Source: UBA6544 sp049601975 (GTDB lineage Bacteria > Pseudomonadota > Alphaproteobacteria > UBA8366). Taken from it: a DNA stretch of 20,279 nucleotides. A program made the translations under genes and the position numbers. The stretch covers positions 1 to 20,279 of the forward strand of contig JBMYRC010000071.1 of NCBI GenBank assembly GCA_049601975.1. Reading direction: 5' to 3'. Every line of letters begins with the position of its first letter. Position 1 is the first letter of the stretch. The notes below the pieces were generated by a model. The model had not been told where the DNA came from. It worked only from the letters and a program-made list of their open reading frames with translations, and did no database searches. Positions 8,041-16,814 of the stretch are shown here, piece after piece.

Positions 8041-9328
8041 ACATTTCCCGGACCATCTCGATGGCGCGATTGAGTTGCTCGTCCCCTTCGCGGTCTGGGT
8101 CGGATTCGACAATCGTATCTGGCTCGATCCCACCCTCAACAGATTTGCCGGACGGCGTCAGGTAAATCGCCGTGGTTAGGCGCAGCGCATCGTGGCCGCC
8201 CAGTGGGATCAATCGCTGCACGGTTCCTTTGCCGAAGCTCCGCTTGCCTACTAATACGGCCCGACGGTGGTCGTGCAACGCACCGGCAACGATTTCCGAC
8301 GCGGAGGCCGAACCACCATTGATCAGGACGACTATGGGCAATCCATTGGCGAGATCGCCGGGTTCCGCATCATGATGTTCTTGGCTGTCTCGACCCTTGG
8401 TGGAGACGATCCGGCCGCTCTCGAGAAAGGCGTCAGAGATGTATACGGCTTCATCGAAAGGGCCGCCCGGATTGTTTCGAAAATCCAACACAAATCCGCG
8501 CAGCTTATGACCCGCCTGAGTGCGGATATTGTCAATCGCCGTCTCGACGCGGTGACTGACGCGACGGGTGAAGGCGCCCACACGAATATAGCCGACGTCT
8601 TGTTCGATCCGTGAGCGGACACCCGCGACTTTGATGATATCGCGGGTGACGGTCACGGTGAATGCATCCGTTTTTTCGCGTGCGATCGTCAAAAGAATTG
8701 CTGCTCCGACGTCACCACGCAACATGCCCACGGCCTTTGGGAGGGGAATTTTTGCCAGTGCCTTTCCGTCCGCGTGGGTAATGACGTCGCCGGGTTTGAG
8801 GCCGGCCTTATCGGCGGGTGTGTCTTCGATGGGAGAGACGATGAGCAGACCCCGTTCGTGCTTGCGAATCCGGATGCCGAGGCCGCCGAATTGGCCGCGC
8901 AAACGATCGCGCATCGCTTGTAGTTCTGGAGGGTCCAAATAGGAGCTGTATCTGTCTAGTGACTGCAACATGCCGTCGATCGCTGCCATGACGAGTTCAC
9001 TGTCTTCGACGCCTCGCGGTTTTGGGTATTTGTCTCGCAACCCTTTTCGCGCCGCGTCTAGCAACTGTGAATCGACGACCGGCCGCACGTAATCGCGCCG
9101 GACGCGGTCAAAGACACGGGCAAAGGTGGCCAATGCTGGGCTTGAGAGTTCGGTGCCGAGATCGGCGGCGGCGCGGTGGGCCGAAATATCGACCGCGATC
9201 TGGTTGGCTGCAGCAATCGAATCTGGGCTTGGGCGCTCGTCGATGACGCCGCAAGAGGCCAGGGATAGAAAAACCAGTGAAAGGCCGAGAATCGTGGTGG
9301 GTTGGCGGCGCAGCACATTTAAAAACAT
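8024..9328 (-). CDS. S41 family C-terminal processing protease (CtpA-like lipoprotein)
   Basis: The protein is 434 aa from ATG 9328. I prefer this start to in-frame ATG 9346 and GTG 9454 because a purine stretch (AAGG) lies 8 bases upstream and it gives a proper lipoprotein signal, with basic residues, a hydrophobic run and the lipobox LASC, Cys26 being the lipidated residue. The order after that is an N-terminal helical region, a PDZ domain (about 145-235, FGGLGIRI... and PADKAGLKPGDVI), then the peptidase core with DFRNNPGG and GGSASASEI. The Ser at about 342 sits 25 residues before Lys367 in SFGKGTVQ, the Ser/Lys dyad spacing of Prc/CtpA. It probably processes or degrades periplasmic proteins from a membrane-tethered position. 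The reading frame remains open upstream to 9531, an accident of the decayed frame lying there. Confidence 0.9.
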   Translation of the reverse strand: MFLNVLRRQPTTILGLSLVFLSLASCGVIDERPSPDSIAAANQIAVDISAHRAAADLGTELSSPALATFARVFDRVRRDYVRPVVDSQLLDAARKGLRDKYPKPRGVEDSELVMAAIDGMLQSLDRYSSYLDPPELQAMRDRLRGQFGGLGIRIRKHERGLLIVSPIEDTPADKAGLKPGDVITHADGKALAKIPLPKAVGMLRGDVGAAILLTIAREKTDAFTVTVTRDIIKVAGVRSRIEQDVGYIRVGAFTRRVSHRVETAIDNIRTQAGHKLRGFVLDFRNNPGGPFDEAVYISDAFLESGRIVSTKGRDSQEHHDAEPGDLANGLPIVVLINGGSASASEIVAGALHDHRRAVLVGKRSFGKGTVQRLIPLGGHDALRLTTAIYLTPSGKSVEGGIEPDTIVESDPDREGDEQLNRAIEMVREMFSARL

Positions 9329-9349
9329 CGAGAACCTTATACGCATAGA

Positions 9350-9877
9350 CGCAGCGGTGAACCAGCACGCTTCACTTAGAGGTGTCTGGAGGTAGGCGCT
9401 GTCATTCCGCCGCCGAAGAATTGACATTTTCGGATCACCGGTTTGAAATTCCACAAGGTCTTTATCGTGGACACCTAAATAAATCAGAGCTGCTTGGCAG
9501 CGATATACATTGACCTTGGCGTTGTAGATGTAGCGGGTCTAACCGTGTTTGTCTTGAAGTAAGTAGCGCCCGATATCGAACGCGCCGTCGTTGCTGCGTT
9601 GCCCAGTGAGATAACATTGGATGGAATCGATTTCATTGTAGGAAAGCACCAAACCCTTCATGTTAGCTTAGGTTTCTTGAGTCCTTTCGATAAGCTCGAT
9701 GGATGAAAACTCGGTCAGCTCACCGGCATCCGAGTCTGGCATGTCGACCAGGAAGTCACCGACCATAATTTGTCCTGGAATTGCCTCGTCAAAGTAATGG
9801 AAGGATTTCGCTTTCCCGGATGGATTGGATAGCGCACTCTCCGGTTTGAAACTCTGTCGCCGATCCTTCATGCACAA
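9350..9877 (-). pseudogene. Unassigned decayed reading frame upstream of the S41 gene
   Basis: One minus-strand frame stays nearly open from about 9877 to 9350, with only two stops (near 9668-9670 and 9535-9543) in about 175 codons. The pieces read like ordinary protein: HYFDEAIPGQIMVGDFLVDM, TEFSSIELIERTQET, stop, MKGLVLSYNEIDSIQCYLTG, AFDIGRYLLQDKHG, stop, TRYIYNAKVNVYRCQAALIY. I recognise no family. The first part (9668-9871) could instead be a small intact gene of about 67 codons, but its ATG overlaps the divergent MFS start by two bases. The most economical reading is a former gene, now broken, filling the otherwise empty 540 bases between the protease and the transporter. It could also be chance openness. 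Confidence 0.35.
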
Positions 9878-11204
9878 AATTCTACTGCCGCCGAAATCGC
9901 AATCCGTCGCGCATCGCCTACCGTTTTTCTACGGTTGGGTGATTATCGCCGTGGCCTTTGTGACCATGGGGATTGGCGTGAACGCCCGGACGTCGTTTTC
10001 CTTACTGTATCCTCCAATCCTTGATGAATTCGGATGGAGCCGCGGCGATACCGCTTCGATCTTTTCAATCGGCTTCATTGTCTCGATGCTCGCGACACCC
10101 TTCGTTGGGGTAATGATGGGACGTTTCGGCCCCCGGATCGCTATCCCGATTGGCGCGGTTTTGGTTGCGACGGGATTGCTACTGGCTACCGTGGCGACCG
10201 CATTGTGGCAATTCTATCTGACGCTCGGCGTTTTGGTCATCGGCGGCAGCATTTTCATCAGCTATATCGGCCATTCGATGTTCCTGGCCAATTGGTTCCA
10301 GCGCAAGCGCGGCCTAGCTGTCGGCATCGCGTTTTCAGGCGTCGGTTGCGGAGGAATCGTGATGTTTTGGTGGATTCAACAGCTGATCACGACATTTGAC
10401 TGGCGTGCATCATGTTGGGCCATGGCGGGTCTGTTGATCGCTGTGGTTGTGCCGCTGAATTTTCTCCTGCAACGTCAAAGGCCACAGGAACTGGGTCTTG
10501 AGCCCGATGGCGACGTCGCCGAGAGCGACGCAAGCGATGCGGAACTACGCCCCGACGCAATCGTCGACCGTGAGTGGGTGGAGACCGAATGGACCCCGCG
10601 CCTCGCCATGCGAACCGCGCGGTTTTGGTGGCTTGCGGTGACGATGGGCACCGGGTTGTTCGCTTGGTACACCGTTCAAGTTCATCAAAGCCAATATTTG
10701 ATCGAGCTTGGTTTCAGTGACGATCAAGTGGCTTTAGCATTGGGTGTTGTCGTGATGAGCGGTGTCGTCGGTCAAATAGGGCTAGGACACCTCTCCGACC
10801 GGATCGGTCGCGAGTGGGCGTGGACGCTCAGCCTTTCTGGATACGTTATATGCTACGCAATCCTATTGTTGATGAAGACGCACCCGTCACCTTATTTGAT
10901 GTATGGAATGGCGGTGGCGCAGGGCATGTTCGGCTATGGGATCGCTGCGATGTTCGGTGCTATGCCCGCTGATATGTTTCAAGGGCCACGATTTGCGGCG
11001 ATTCTCGGCATTGTCAGCATAGCCGCCAATCTCGGTGCCGGAATCGGCCCGTGGGTTGCCGGCTACATTTTCGATGTGACCAAAAGTTACGATTATGCGT
11101 GGTGGCTTGCGATTGCCATCTCTTTTGTCTCCATTGGCGCGGTTTGGATGATGGCACCGCGCAAAGTTCGATTGGTCGCGGGCCAGGCAGCGAAAAGGTT
11201 CTGA
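9870..11204 (+). CDS. MFS transporter (monocarboxylate/oxalate-formate antiporter type)
   Basis: The 444-aa protein from ATG 9870 has about twelve hydrophobic segments, in two groups of six separated by a hydrophilic loop of about 60 residues (QRQRPQELGLEPDGD... to ...ARFWWLAV). It opens with PFFYGWVIIAVAF, the FYGW signature common in the OFA/monocarboxylate branch of the major facilitator superfamily. The cytoplasmic loop between helices 2 and 3 contains GRFGPRIAI, and its counterpart between helices 8 and 9 reads GHLSDRIGRE, the classical MFS loop motif. An in-frame ATG at 9825 would add 15 residues ahead of this conserved start and is unlikely. The substrate is probably a small organic acid anion, but it cannot be fixed from sequence. 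No adjacent catabolic operon identifies it. The gene is intact. Confidence 0.88.
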   Translation: MHKILLPPKSQSVAHRLPFFYGWVIIAVAFVTMGIGVNARTSFSLLYPPILDEFGWSRGDTASIFSIGFIVSMLATPFVGVMMGRFGPRIAIPIGAVLVATGLLLATVATALWQFYLTLGVLVIGGSIFISYIGHSMFLANWFQRKRGLAVGIAFSGVGCGGIVMFWWIQQLITTFDWRASCWAMAGLLIAVVVPLNFLLQRQRPQELGLEPDGDVAESDASDAELRPDAIVDREWVETEWTPRLAMRTARFWWLAVTMGTGLFAWYTVQVHQSQYLIELGFSDDQVALALGVVVMSGVVGQIGLGHLSDRIGREWAWTLSLSGYVICYAILLLMKTHPSPYLMYGMAVAQGMFGYGIAAMFGAMPADMFQGPRFAAILGIVSIAANLGAGIGPWVAGYIFDVTKSYDYAWWLAIAISFVSIGAVWMMAPRKVRLVAGQAAKRF

Positions 11205-11271
11205 CGGCAGTTTATCGATAGAGCGGTTGCAATCGTAAGATTATGGACGCGACGGAATTCTTGGTGCAGAA

Positions 11272-11573
11272 ATGCACGCTGTAAAACGACCCTGTTCACA
11301 TTTCCAACTAAGCGGCGCTCCGTCGCTACCAAAAATCACTGTAAAGACGATCGTAAAATTGATCATCGTCTGTCTGCTCGTCGGATTGGTATTGTCGACC
11401 TTGGACGTTGATCCGCGCAACATTTTGGCGAGCAGTCAGGCAGCGATTGAATGCTTGATCGAGGTCGGCGGCGAATTCTTCGCTTGGGCTGTCACTTATT
11501 GATTGGCGCGATTGTCGCCATTCCGATTTGGGCCATCATGTACCTGCTAAGGGCGGCCAAAAGTTGGGATTGA
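11272..11573 (+). pseudogene. DUF6460 small membrane protein, frameshifted
   Basis: The first frame from ATG 11272 gives TVKTIVKLIIVCLLVGLVLSTLDVDPRNIL followed by EFFAWAVTY and a stop at 11500-11502. In the next frame the sequence continues naturally as LLIGAIVAIPIWAIMYLLRAAKSWD to a TGA at 11571-11573. Joined, the two parts reproduce a small two-helix membrane protein of about 100 aa of the alphaproteobacterial DUF6460 family, with the typical LxGxxLSxLxxDPRxIL centre. A single lost base at about 11498-11504 explains the break. Function in the family is unknown. Because there is one lesion only, a sequencing or assembly error is possible, as is a recent mutation. The gene stands alone between the MFS transporter and the converging penicillin-binding protein. 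Confidence 0.7.
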
Positions 11574-11604
11574 CAAAAGCCGAGAATTAACGCCGCCGCT
11601 ATTC

Positions 11605-13536
11605 CTAGTCTTTCGTCTCAAAATCCGCCGGATCTTTACTTCCCTTTAGCGCCTCCCCATTCGAAAAAAAGCTCGATATTTCGTTCAGTAACGTGCCCAT
11701 GCTGGCGGTGGGTGGCGAGCTCTCTTCGATCTCTGTATTGCCTCGCGGTAGCGCCCGTGCGGTCTGACCGGTATTCACCCGAGAGACGAATTTTTGCCAG
11801 ATCGTCGCCGGCAATTGACCGCCGGTCACACGCTTCGTCGGTTTATTATTGTCATTACCGACCCAAACGCCTGCGACCATGTCGCTATGATAACCGATAA
11901 ACCATCCGTCTCTATAGTCCTGGCTGGTACCGGTCTTCCCGGCGACTTCGCGGCCTTTCAGGCGTGCGCGCCGTCCGGTGCCGTCCGTAACCGCGGCATA
12001 GAGCATGCGGTTCATTTGCCCGACTTGCCGGGACTCGATCAGCCGTCCGAGCGAGCTGCCTGACCGCTGATACAAGACTTGGCCGTCGGTCGTACGAATG
12101 CGAGCAATTCCATAAGGAAAGACGCCGGTTCCGCCATTCGCCAGCGGTATATACGCGGCCGACATCTCAAACAGGCTGACTTCCGACGTCCCGAGTGCCA
12201 ACGAGAGGTCGGCTGAGAGTGGGGCCGTAATGCCCAATCGTCTGGCGGTCGCAATAATTTTCTTTGGGCCGACGCGTTTCGCCACTTGGACGGCGACGGT
12301 ATTGATCGATTTCGCGAGCGCTCGTTCTATCGTCACCTTACCGGCATATTTGCCGTCGAAATTCTTTGGCCGCCATCCGTCGATATTGATCGGTGCGTCT
12401 TTGTAGGTGCTGTTCGGCCGTAGGCCGTCTTCCAAGCCTGCGAGATAGACGATCGCCTTGAAAGCGGAACCGGGTTGGCGTCTTGCCTGTAAGGCACGAT
12501 TGAACTGGCTTAATTTATAGGATCGGCCGCCGACCATCGCCTGGACAGCACCGTCGGGCGCGAATGCAATGACCGCCCCTTGTGAGACCGCCCTGGATTT
12601 TCCGTGCCGTTTCAAAGTTTGCACGAGCGAACTCTCAGCAAAACCTTGCGTGGTCGGATCAAGGGTCGTCTCAACGATGAGACCCGCATCGACGCGGCCG
12701 ACAAAAAGCGGGATCTGGGTCTCGATCCAATCGACGAAATATCCATTGCCACCGCCGGAAGAGACCGCGGATTTCGCAAGGCGCGCCGGTGCGCGCTTCG
12801 CCGCGGTCGCCTGCCGTTCTTTCAGAAACCCGGCCTCAACCATGTTATCGATTACCTCAGCAGCGCGACGGCGCGCGCGCGGTAAATCATTCGTCGGGGC
12901 GTATCGCGATGGTGCTTTGAGAAGCCCGGCCAATAGCGCTGCTTCACTCAAAGTGACGTGCCGGGCGGATTTTCCGAAATACCGCCTTGACGCGGCCTCG
13001 ACACCGAAACTGCCGGCACCGAGATACACGCGATTAAGATAGAGTGTCAGAATCTCCCGCTTCTCCAATCGCGCTTCCAGCCAAATAGCTAGCATCAGTT
13101 CCTTTAATTTTCGGACGATGGAACGCTCAGGTGTCAGCCATAGATTCTTCGCCAATTGCTGGGTGATGGTGCTGCCCCCTTGGACTATGCGATCCGCACG
13201 GATGTTCGCGAGCAATGCGCGCGCGAAGCCGATCACATCCATTCCAAAATGGCGATAGAACCGCCGGTCCTCGGTTGCCAACACCGCTTGCGACAGATGG
13301 ATGGGAAGCTCCTCCACCGCAACAATTTTGGCGTTACCTCCGGTCCGCGACAATGCACTGCCGTCACGGGCGAGAATGATGACCTCCGGATTGGTGGAAT
13401 TGTGGAATAGGTTGCTGGTGTCCGGTAGGTCGGGGGCCACGACAAGAAAAAGGAGTGCCCATGCAAGACCCATCAGCAACAATCCGCCGACGCATAATTT
13501 CAGCAGGATTCTAAAAACTTTCGCGATGCGGCCCAT
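11605..13536 (-). CDS. Class A penicillin-binding protein (PBP1a family)
   Basis: The 643-aa bifunctional peptidoglycan synthase starts at ATG 13536. The upstream in-frame ATG at 13647 adds 37 residues with no family match, so it was rejected. A short basic stretch and one membrane helix (about residues 10-35) precede the glycosyltransferase 51 domain. This shows ATEDRRFYRHFGMD with catalytic Glu89, QGGSTITQQLAKNL and LE..LTK-like EKREILTLYLNRVYLG. The transpeptidase domain follows, with RQPGSAFK (Ser357 and Lys360), KSIN (Ser410-x-Asn412) and KTGT beginning at Lys534. All catalytic motifs are present. The C-terminal tail of about 70 residues is low complexity, Ser/Asn/Glu-rich. It polymerises lipid II and cross-links peptide stems on the outer face of the inner membrane. 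The length is at the short end for PBP1a because the OB-like insert is small. Confidence 0.92.
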   Translation of the reverse strand: MGRIAKVFRILLKLCVGGLLLMGLAWALLFLVVAPDLPDTSNLFHNSTNPEVIILARDGSALSRTGGNAKIVAVEELPIHLSQAVLATEDRRFYRHFGMDVIGFARALLANIRADRIVQGGSTITQQLAKNLWLTPERSIVRKLKELMLAIWLEARLEKREILTLYLNRVYLGAGSFGVEAASRRYFGKSARHVTLSEAALLAGLLKAPSRYAPTNDLPRARRRAAEVIDNMVEAGFLKERQATAAKRAPARLAKSAVSSGGGNGYFVDWIETQIPLFVGRVDAGLIVETTLDPTTQGFAESSLVQTLKRHGKSRAVSQGAVIAFAPDGAVQAMVGGRSYKLSQFNRALQARRQPGSAFKAIVYLAGLEDGLRPNSTYKDAPINIDGWRPKNFDGKYAGKVTIERALAKSINTVAVQVAKRVGPKKIIATARRLGITAPLSADLSLALGTSEVSLFEMSAAYIPLANGGTGVFPYGIARIRTTDGQVLYQRSGSSLGRLIESRQVGQMNRMLYAAVTDGTGRRARLKGREVAGKTGTSQDYRDGWFIGYHSDMVAGVWVGNDNNKPTKRVTGGQLPATIWQKFVSRVNTGQTARALPRGNTEIEESSPPTASMGTLLNEISSFFSNGEALKGSKDPADFETKD

Positions 13537-13728
13537 GCAGGGTAATACCGGGAAATTAAAGACAAATCGTGAGAGAATTCCACATGAGCCCGAACATGGA
13601 GTCTTGGGACCTGTGATGCAACTCATCCGCCATCGGATTGCGAACACCGCTTGTCGGTTTGGGGTCCTGCATGCTCAATTACGGTTTGCGCTCTACCTCT
13701 CCTGACATTGTAACGAGAAAGAGGCGAT

Positions 13729-13995
13729 ATGAAAGAAAATGGCGTGATGAAATTTCGGACCCGTATACTATTCGGCGGCTCGACGGCGGCGTTGGTGTCG
13801 GATGTCAGCTTGTGGAAAATATCCGGTGCTACAATTCGCGGCAAGATAGAGGCCGTGCAAGTCTTTGAGATGTGTTTTCGAATGATCAGCGCCACCGAAA
13901 CGATGTTTCTTGCCCGGCTTGGAATCCATATGGTCAACTGTTGGCGGGTAATGCGATTCGGAGGGGTTGGAGACCCTCAAGGAGGGGTGGCGTGA
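13729..13995 (+). CDS. Doubtful short ORF overlapping the dehydrogenase start
   Basis: An 88-codon frame opens at ATG 13729 after an AAAGAGG purine stretch and ends at a TGA (13993-13995) that overlaps the GTG start of the next gene as GTGA. The good spacing and the coupling-like overlap favour a real gene. The sequence itself is not recognisable: a basic start, then FGGSTAALVSDVSLWKISGA, AVQVFEMCFRMISATETMFL and a Gly-rich end. It could also be a decayed remnant, since two-thirds of this intergenic stretch is open in more than one frame. No membrane helix, signal peptide or motif is clear, and no function is proposed. Confidence 0.35.
   Translation: MKENGVMKFRTRILFGGSTAALVSDVSLWKISGATIRGKIEAVQVFEMCFRMISATETMFLARLGIHMVNCWRVMRFGGVGDPQGGVA
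13979..13987 (+). promoter_or_regulatory. Strong Shine-Dalgarno fixing the SDR start
   Basis: AAGGAGGGG lies a few bases before GTG 13992. It is one of the best ribosome-binding sites in the window and supports the GTG start for the dehydrogenase over upstream starts in the same frame. Confidence 0.75.
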
Positions 13996-14732
13996 CGGAA
14001 AGACTCCAAGGTAAATCTGTGCTTGTAACGGCTGCCGCGCGCGGCATTGGCAAGGCCATCGCAGAACGCTTCGCGTCTGAGGGTGCGACGGTGATGGCGA
14101 CGGACCTAGACGGCGAAGAACTCGCAGTACTTCGATCTCATGAAGGCATTACCACGCGTATTTTAGACGTGACCGATGCGGCGGCCGTCAATGAACTGGC
14201 CGTGACCTTGGGCAGAGTGGACGTATTGTGCAACATCGCGGGCTTTGTACATAACGGCAGCATATTGGATGTAACGGATGAAGATTGGGATTTCTCCTTC
14301 GACCTGAATGTCAAATCGATGTACCGGACCATTCGGGCCTTCTTACCAGCGATGCTGGAGTCTGGTGGTGGTTCGATCATCAATATGGCGTCGGTGGCCT
14401 CGTCCTTGCGCGGGTTGCCTTTCCGTTTCGTATATGGCGCCAGCAAGGCGGCCGTGATCGGGCTGACGAAATCCGTGGCGGCGGATTATGTGGCGGAGGG
14501 TATCCGGTGCAACTGTATTTGTCCGGGCACTGTCGAGAGCCCGTCCTTGGAAGCTCGTATCGCGGCGTTCGATGACCCGGAACTGGCGCGCCGGAATTTC
14601 ATAGCGCGCCAGCCGATGGGCCGATTGGGCACAGCGGAAGAGATCGCGGCGATGGCCGTGTATCTGGCGAGTGACGAATCTGCTTATGCGACTGGCACTG
14701 CCTTTGTCGTGGATGGCGGGGTGACGCTTTGA
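13992..14732 (+). CDS. SDR oxidoreductase, BDH2 / 2-keto-3-deoxy-L-fuconate dehydrogenase type
   Basis: The 246-aa short-chain dehydrogenase begins at GTG 13992. The frame is open 120 bases further upstream, but the extra sequence is unlike the family. The NAD-binding loop reads VTAAARGIGKA, the variant with Ala in place of the usual first Gly that characterises human BDH2/DHRS6 and bacterial ketodeoxyfuconate dehydrogenases. Other matching blocks are TDLDGEEL (NAD-preferring Asp), RILDVTD, DVLCNIAGFVHNG, DWDFSFDLNVKSMYR, GGSIINMASVASS, and the catalytic YGASK (Tyr148, Lys152). RCNCICPGTVESPSL and RQPMGRLG..EEIA..AVYLASDES complete the fold. Enzymes of this group oxidise 3-hydroxybutyrate or a deoxy-sugar acid with NAD+. 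No sugar-acid pathway genes lie beside it, so the substrate remains open. The gene is intact. Confidence 0.88.
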   Translation: MTERLQGKSVLVTAAARGIGKAIAERFASEGATVMATDLDGEELAVLRSHEGITTRILDVTDAAAVNELAVTLGRVDVLCNIAGFVHNGSILDVTDEDWDFSFDLNVKSMYRTIRAFLPAMLESGGGSIINMASVASSLRGLPFRFVYGASKAAVIGLTKSVAADYVAEGIRCNCICPGTVESPSLEARIAAFDDPELARRNFIARQPMGRLGTAEEIAAMAVYLASDESAYATGTAFVVDGGVTL

Positions 14733-14829
14733 GCCGACCGGAAGCAGCCGACAACAGTGTCTCGCATTCACCGATGCAGGTTTAAACATCTGTTACGCTT
14801 GCCGTCTTGTTACTGGTTCTTGATCAGAC

Positions 14830-16150
14830 ATGGCCGAAGCCTCGTTAAGCAATGAGCTCGCCGCGACGTTAGGCACCGTGGTCGGGACGGCATTTTGGAT
14901 AGTTTTTGGCTATGCCGCGGATTGTTTAATGACCGTCTTTGTATGGAACAACCGAGTGCAGCGGCGAAGTGGCGTGCCGGTACCGAAATCGCTGAGCCGG
15001 CTGGCGGGAATGGCGATTTGGATTACCACGGCGATCATCCTGTTAGCTGTTGTCTACGACGTGCCAATTGCGGGTTTCTCGACTACCTCCGGTATCATTA
15101 TCGCGGTCATTGGTTTCGCGCTTCGGAACTTGATTGCTGATGTCTTTACACGAATTGCGCTTGGCATCGAACGGCCACTCCAGATTGGTGATTGGATTAA
15201 GTTCGATGATGAGCCGCCAGGCAAGGTCGTGGAAATCAATTGGCGTGCCGCGCGACTGATAACGATGGATGAAGTTTCGGTCGTGGTGCCAAACAGCCAA
15301 TTGGCGGCCGCCGTGTTTCGCAATTATAGCCAGCCGAACGAGTATTGGTGGGATGAATTTGAAATCGTGTTGCCTTATGAAGTGACCTACCGGCAGGCGG
15401 AGCGAATTCTGCTCTCGGCCGTGGAGCAGGTTCTGGCCTCCGCGAGTATTCCACGCGAACCCGACCTCTTGATCGGCATAGCGACAGAGGAACAGAATGG
15501 CGGGTGCTATTTTGGGTTCCAGATTATCCGCGGATGGCTGTGACCCGATATAAAGTGCAACGGAACGTTTTGCGGAACCTGTATTATGCGGGTATCGACG
15601 TGCCGCACGCGAAGATGGGTATGTTCAGCCCGCGCCGGTTGGCGGCGCGCCACGACGAAGAGCGCGAGGATATCGACTTCCTACATGGCATCACGCCACT
15701 TGCCCACCTGACAACTGAAGAGCTCGATGAAATCGCTAAGAAGATGCGTCGCCATCTCTTCATTGCAGGCCAGCCGGTCGTTCGCGAAGGCTAAGAGGGA
15801 GATTCGCTATTCGTGGTGAAAGAAGGAACCCTTGAAGCGTCGATCACGGGCGAGAGTGGTATCAGCTGGTTGACTGAACCCGGAAATGTTTTTTGGTGAA
15901 ATGTCATTGCTTACCGGGGCTCCCCAATCGGCTGCGGTTGGGCCGTCGGTTGATAGTGTGGTGTTTGTTATTACACGCTCCGATCTCGAATTCCTCATGA
16001 TGAGGCGCCCGGCGATGTCGGATCAACTGAGCGAAGTGCCGGCTGAACGTCAGCCGTGGAACATGCGCTTGTTGGATGAGGAGAAAGGCGCGGGCGCGCT
16101 GGAAACTCTGACGTCCCTATCATGGCAGTTCCTTAGTGGTATTCAAATGT
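14830..16150 (+). pseudogene. MscS-type channel with cyclic nucleotide-binding domain, broken
   Basis: From ATG 14830, three hydrophobic segments lead into the MscS pore and beta domain: GFSTTSGIIIAVIGFALRNL, then IADVFTRIALGIERPLQIGDWI and VVEINWRAARL.T.D...VVVPNS. The frame breaks at about 15510-15515, where one T is missing from TATTTT. The second piece, starting FWVPDYP, carries the rest of the MscS domain and the beginning of a cyclic nucleotide-binding domain (FLHGITPLAHLTTEELDEIA, then GQPVVREG). It ends at a nonsense TAA at 15792-15794, where a Glu codon is expected. Reading resumes with EGDSLFVVKEG, then breaks again at a run of six T (15889-15894), after which FFGEMSLLTGAPQSAAVG completes the phosphate-binding cassette region. 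Intact relatives (bCNG/MscS-CNBD) are cyclic-nucleotide-modulated mechanosensitive-fold channels. Two frameshifts plus one nonsense codon make this a genuine pseudogene. Confidence 0.87.
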
Positions 16151-16814
16151 ATTGCATGATGGCGGTGCCCCTTATTTTGCCGGTGGTGTGATGGCTGCAA
16201 ATGCCGAATGCCGAATGGCGCGGCACGCGGGAGCAATGGCGCAATTGGATCAAATATTGGCTTGATCGCGCCCGACTGGAAGATTCATTGAGCGTCAAAA
16301 TATAAGCTTTGATTTGCGGCCAGTCGCGGGTGACCGCTTCCTTGGTGACGGATTGCTCGCCGATGCCATCATCGGTGTATCCCGTTCGAAACCGTTCCTC
16401 GGATTAATGGGCCAACCTGTGGCACAACTCGCGCCGAGTTTTAGTCTCTTCCACCGCCCTCGGTTGGAGGAAGACTGGCAGGGTTTTAAGCGTGACGCCT
16501 TGCTCCCAATCGTAAGTTTTGTGCGCGCGATGGCGTTGCGAATCAACTCGACGGCGCGGGCGACTGCGGATCGTATTAGCGATGTCACGGCGGCGGGTAA
16601 AATTGGAGAAATCGATGCGGTGAAATTAATCCGCGCCCATGAACGGGCCTTGAATTTAATCTTGCATCAGCGATTGGAAGATCTGCGGGATCGCGTGCCC
16701 TCGTTGAGCCGGGTAGATATGCGAGTTTTATCACGCCAGGAAAAAAAAGCCTTGATGCGGGAGTTGAGCGATCTCGGTGAGATAACACGGGATATTCGCA
16801 GCTTGATTTCCTAA
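16151..16814 (+). pseudogene. DUF294-type nucleotidyltransferase, C-terminal remnant
   Basis: Immediately after the channel pseudogene, a frame reads LHDGGAPYFAGGVMAANAEW. It is followed, after a frame change, by WRGTREQWRNWIKYWLDRARLEDSLSVKI and, after another, by SFDLRPVAGD, DWQGFKRDALLPIVSFVRAMAL and a helical tail ending SDLGEITRDIRSLIS. This order (GGVMA.N..WR, then .FDLRPVAGD, then PIV...R) is that of the end of the DUF294 nucleotidyltransferase domain and the DUF294_C domain, found in proteins with CNBD and CBS domains upstream. The usual N-terminal two-thirds is missing. Lesions are a 7-base tandem duplication (16202-16215) and an extra TA at about 16300-16304. The 3' part, 16314-16814, is open for 166 codons but lacks its catalytic domain. 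Its TAA overlaps the converging neighbour's stop. Confidence 0.78.
16202..16215 (+). repeat. 7-bp tandem duplication inside DUF294 remnant
   Basis: TGCCGAA is present twice head to tail. Removing one copy restores the reading frame across ANAEWRG, so this is a frameshifting slippage or duplication event. Confidence 0.75.

Noticed and set aside
12569..13042. Plus-strand open frame of 157 codons within the penicillin-binding protein gene.
   Set aside because: It is antisense to a gene with all catalytic motifs and has no recognisable domain of its own.
15889..15894. Run of six T in the channel gene as a possible programmed frameshift site.
   Set aside because: The same gene also carries a nonsense codon and another frameshift, so simple decay explains it better.
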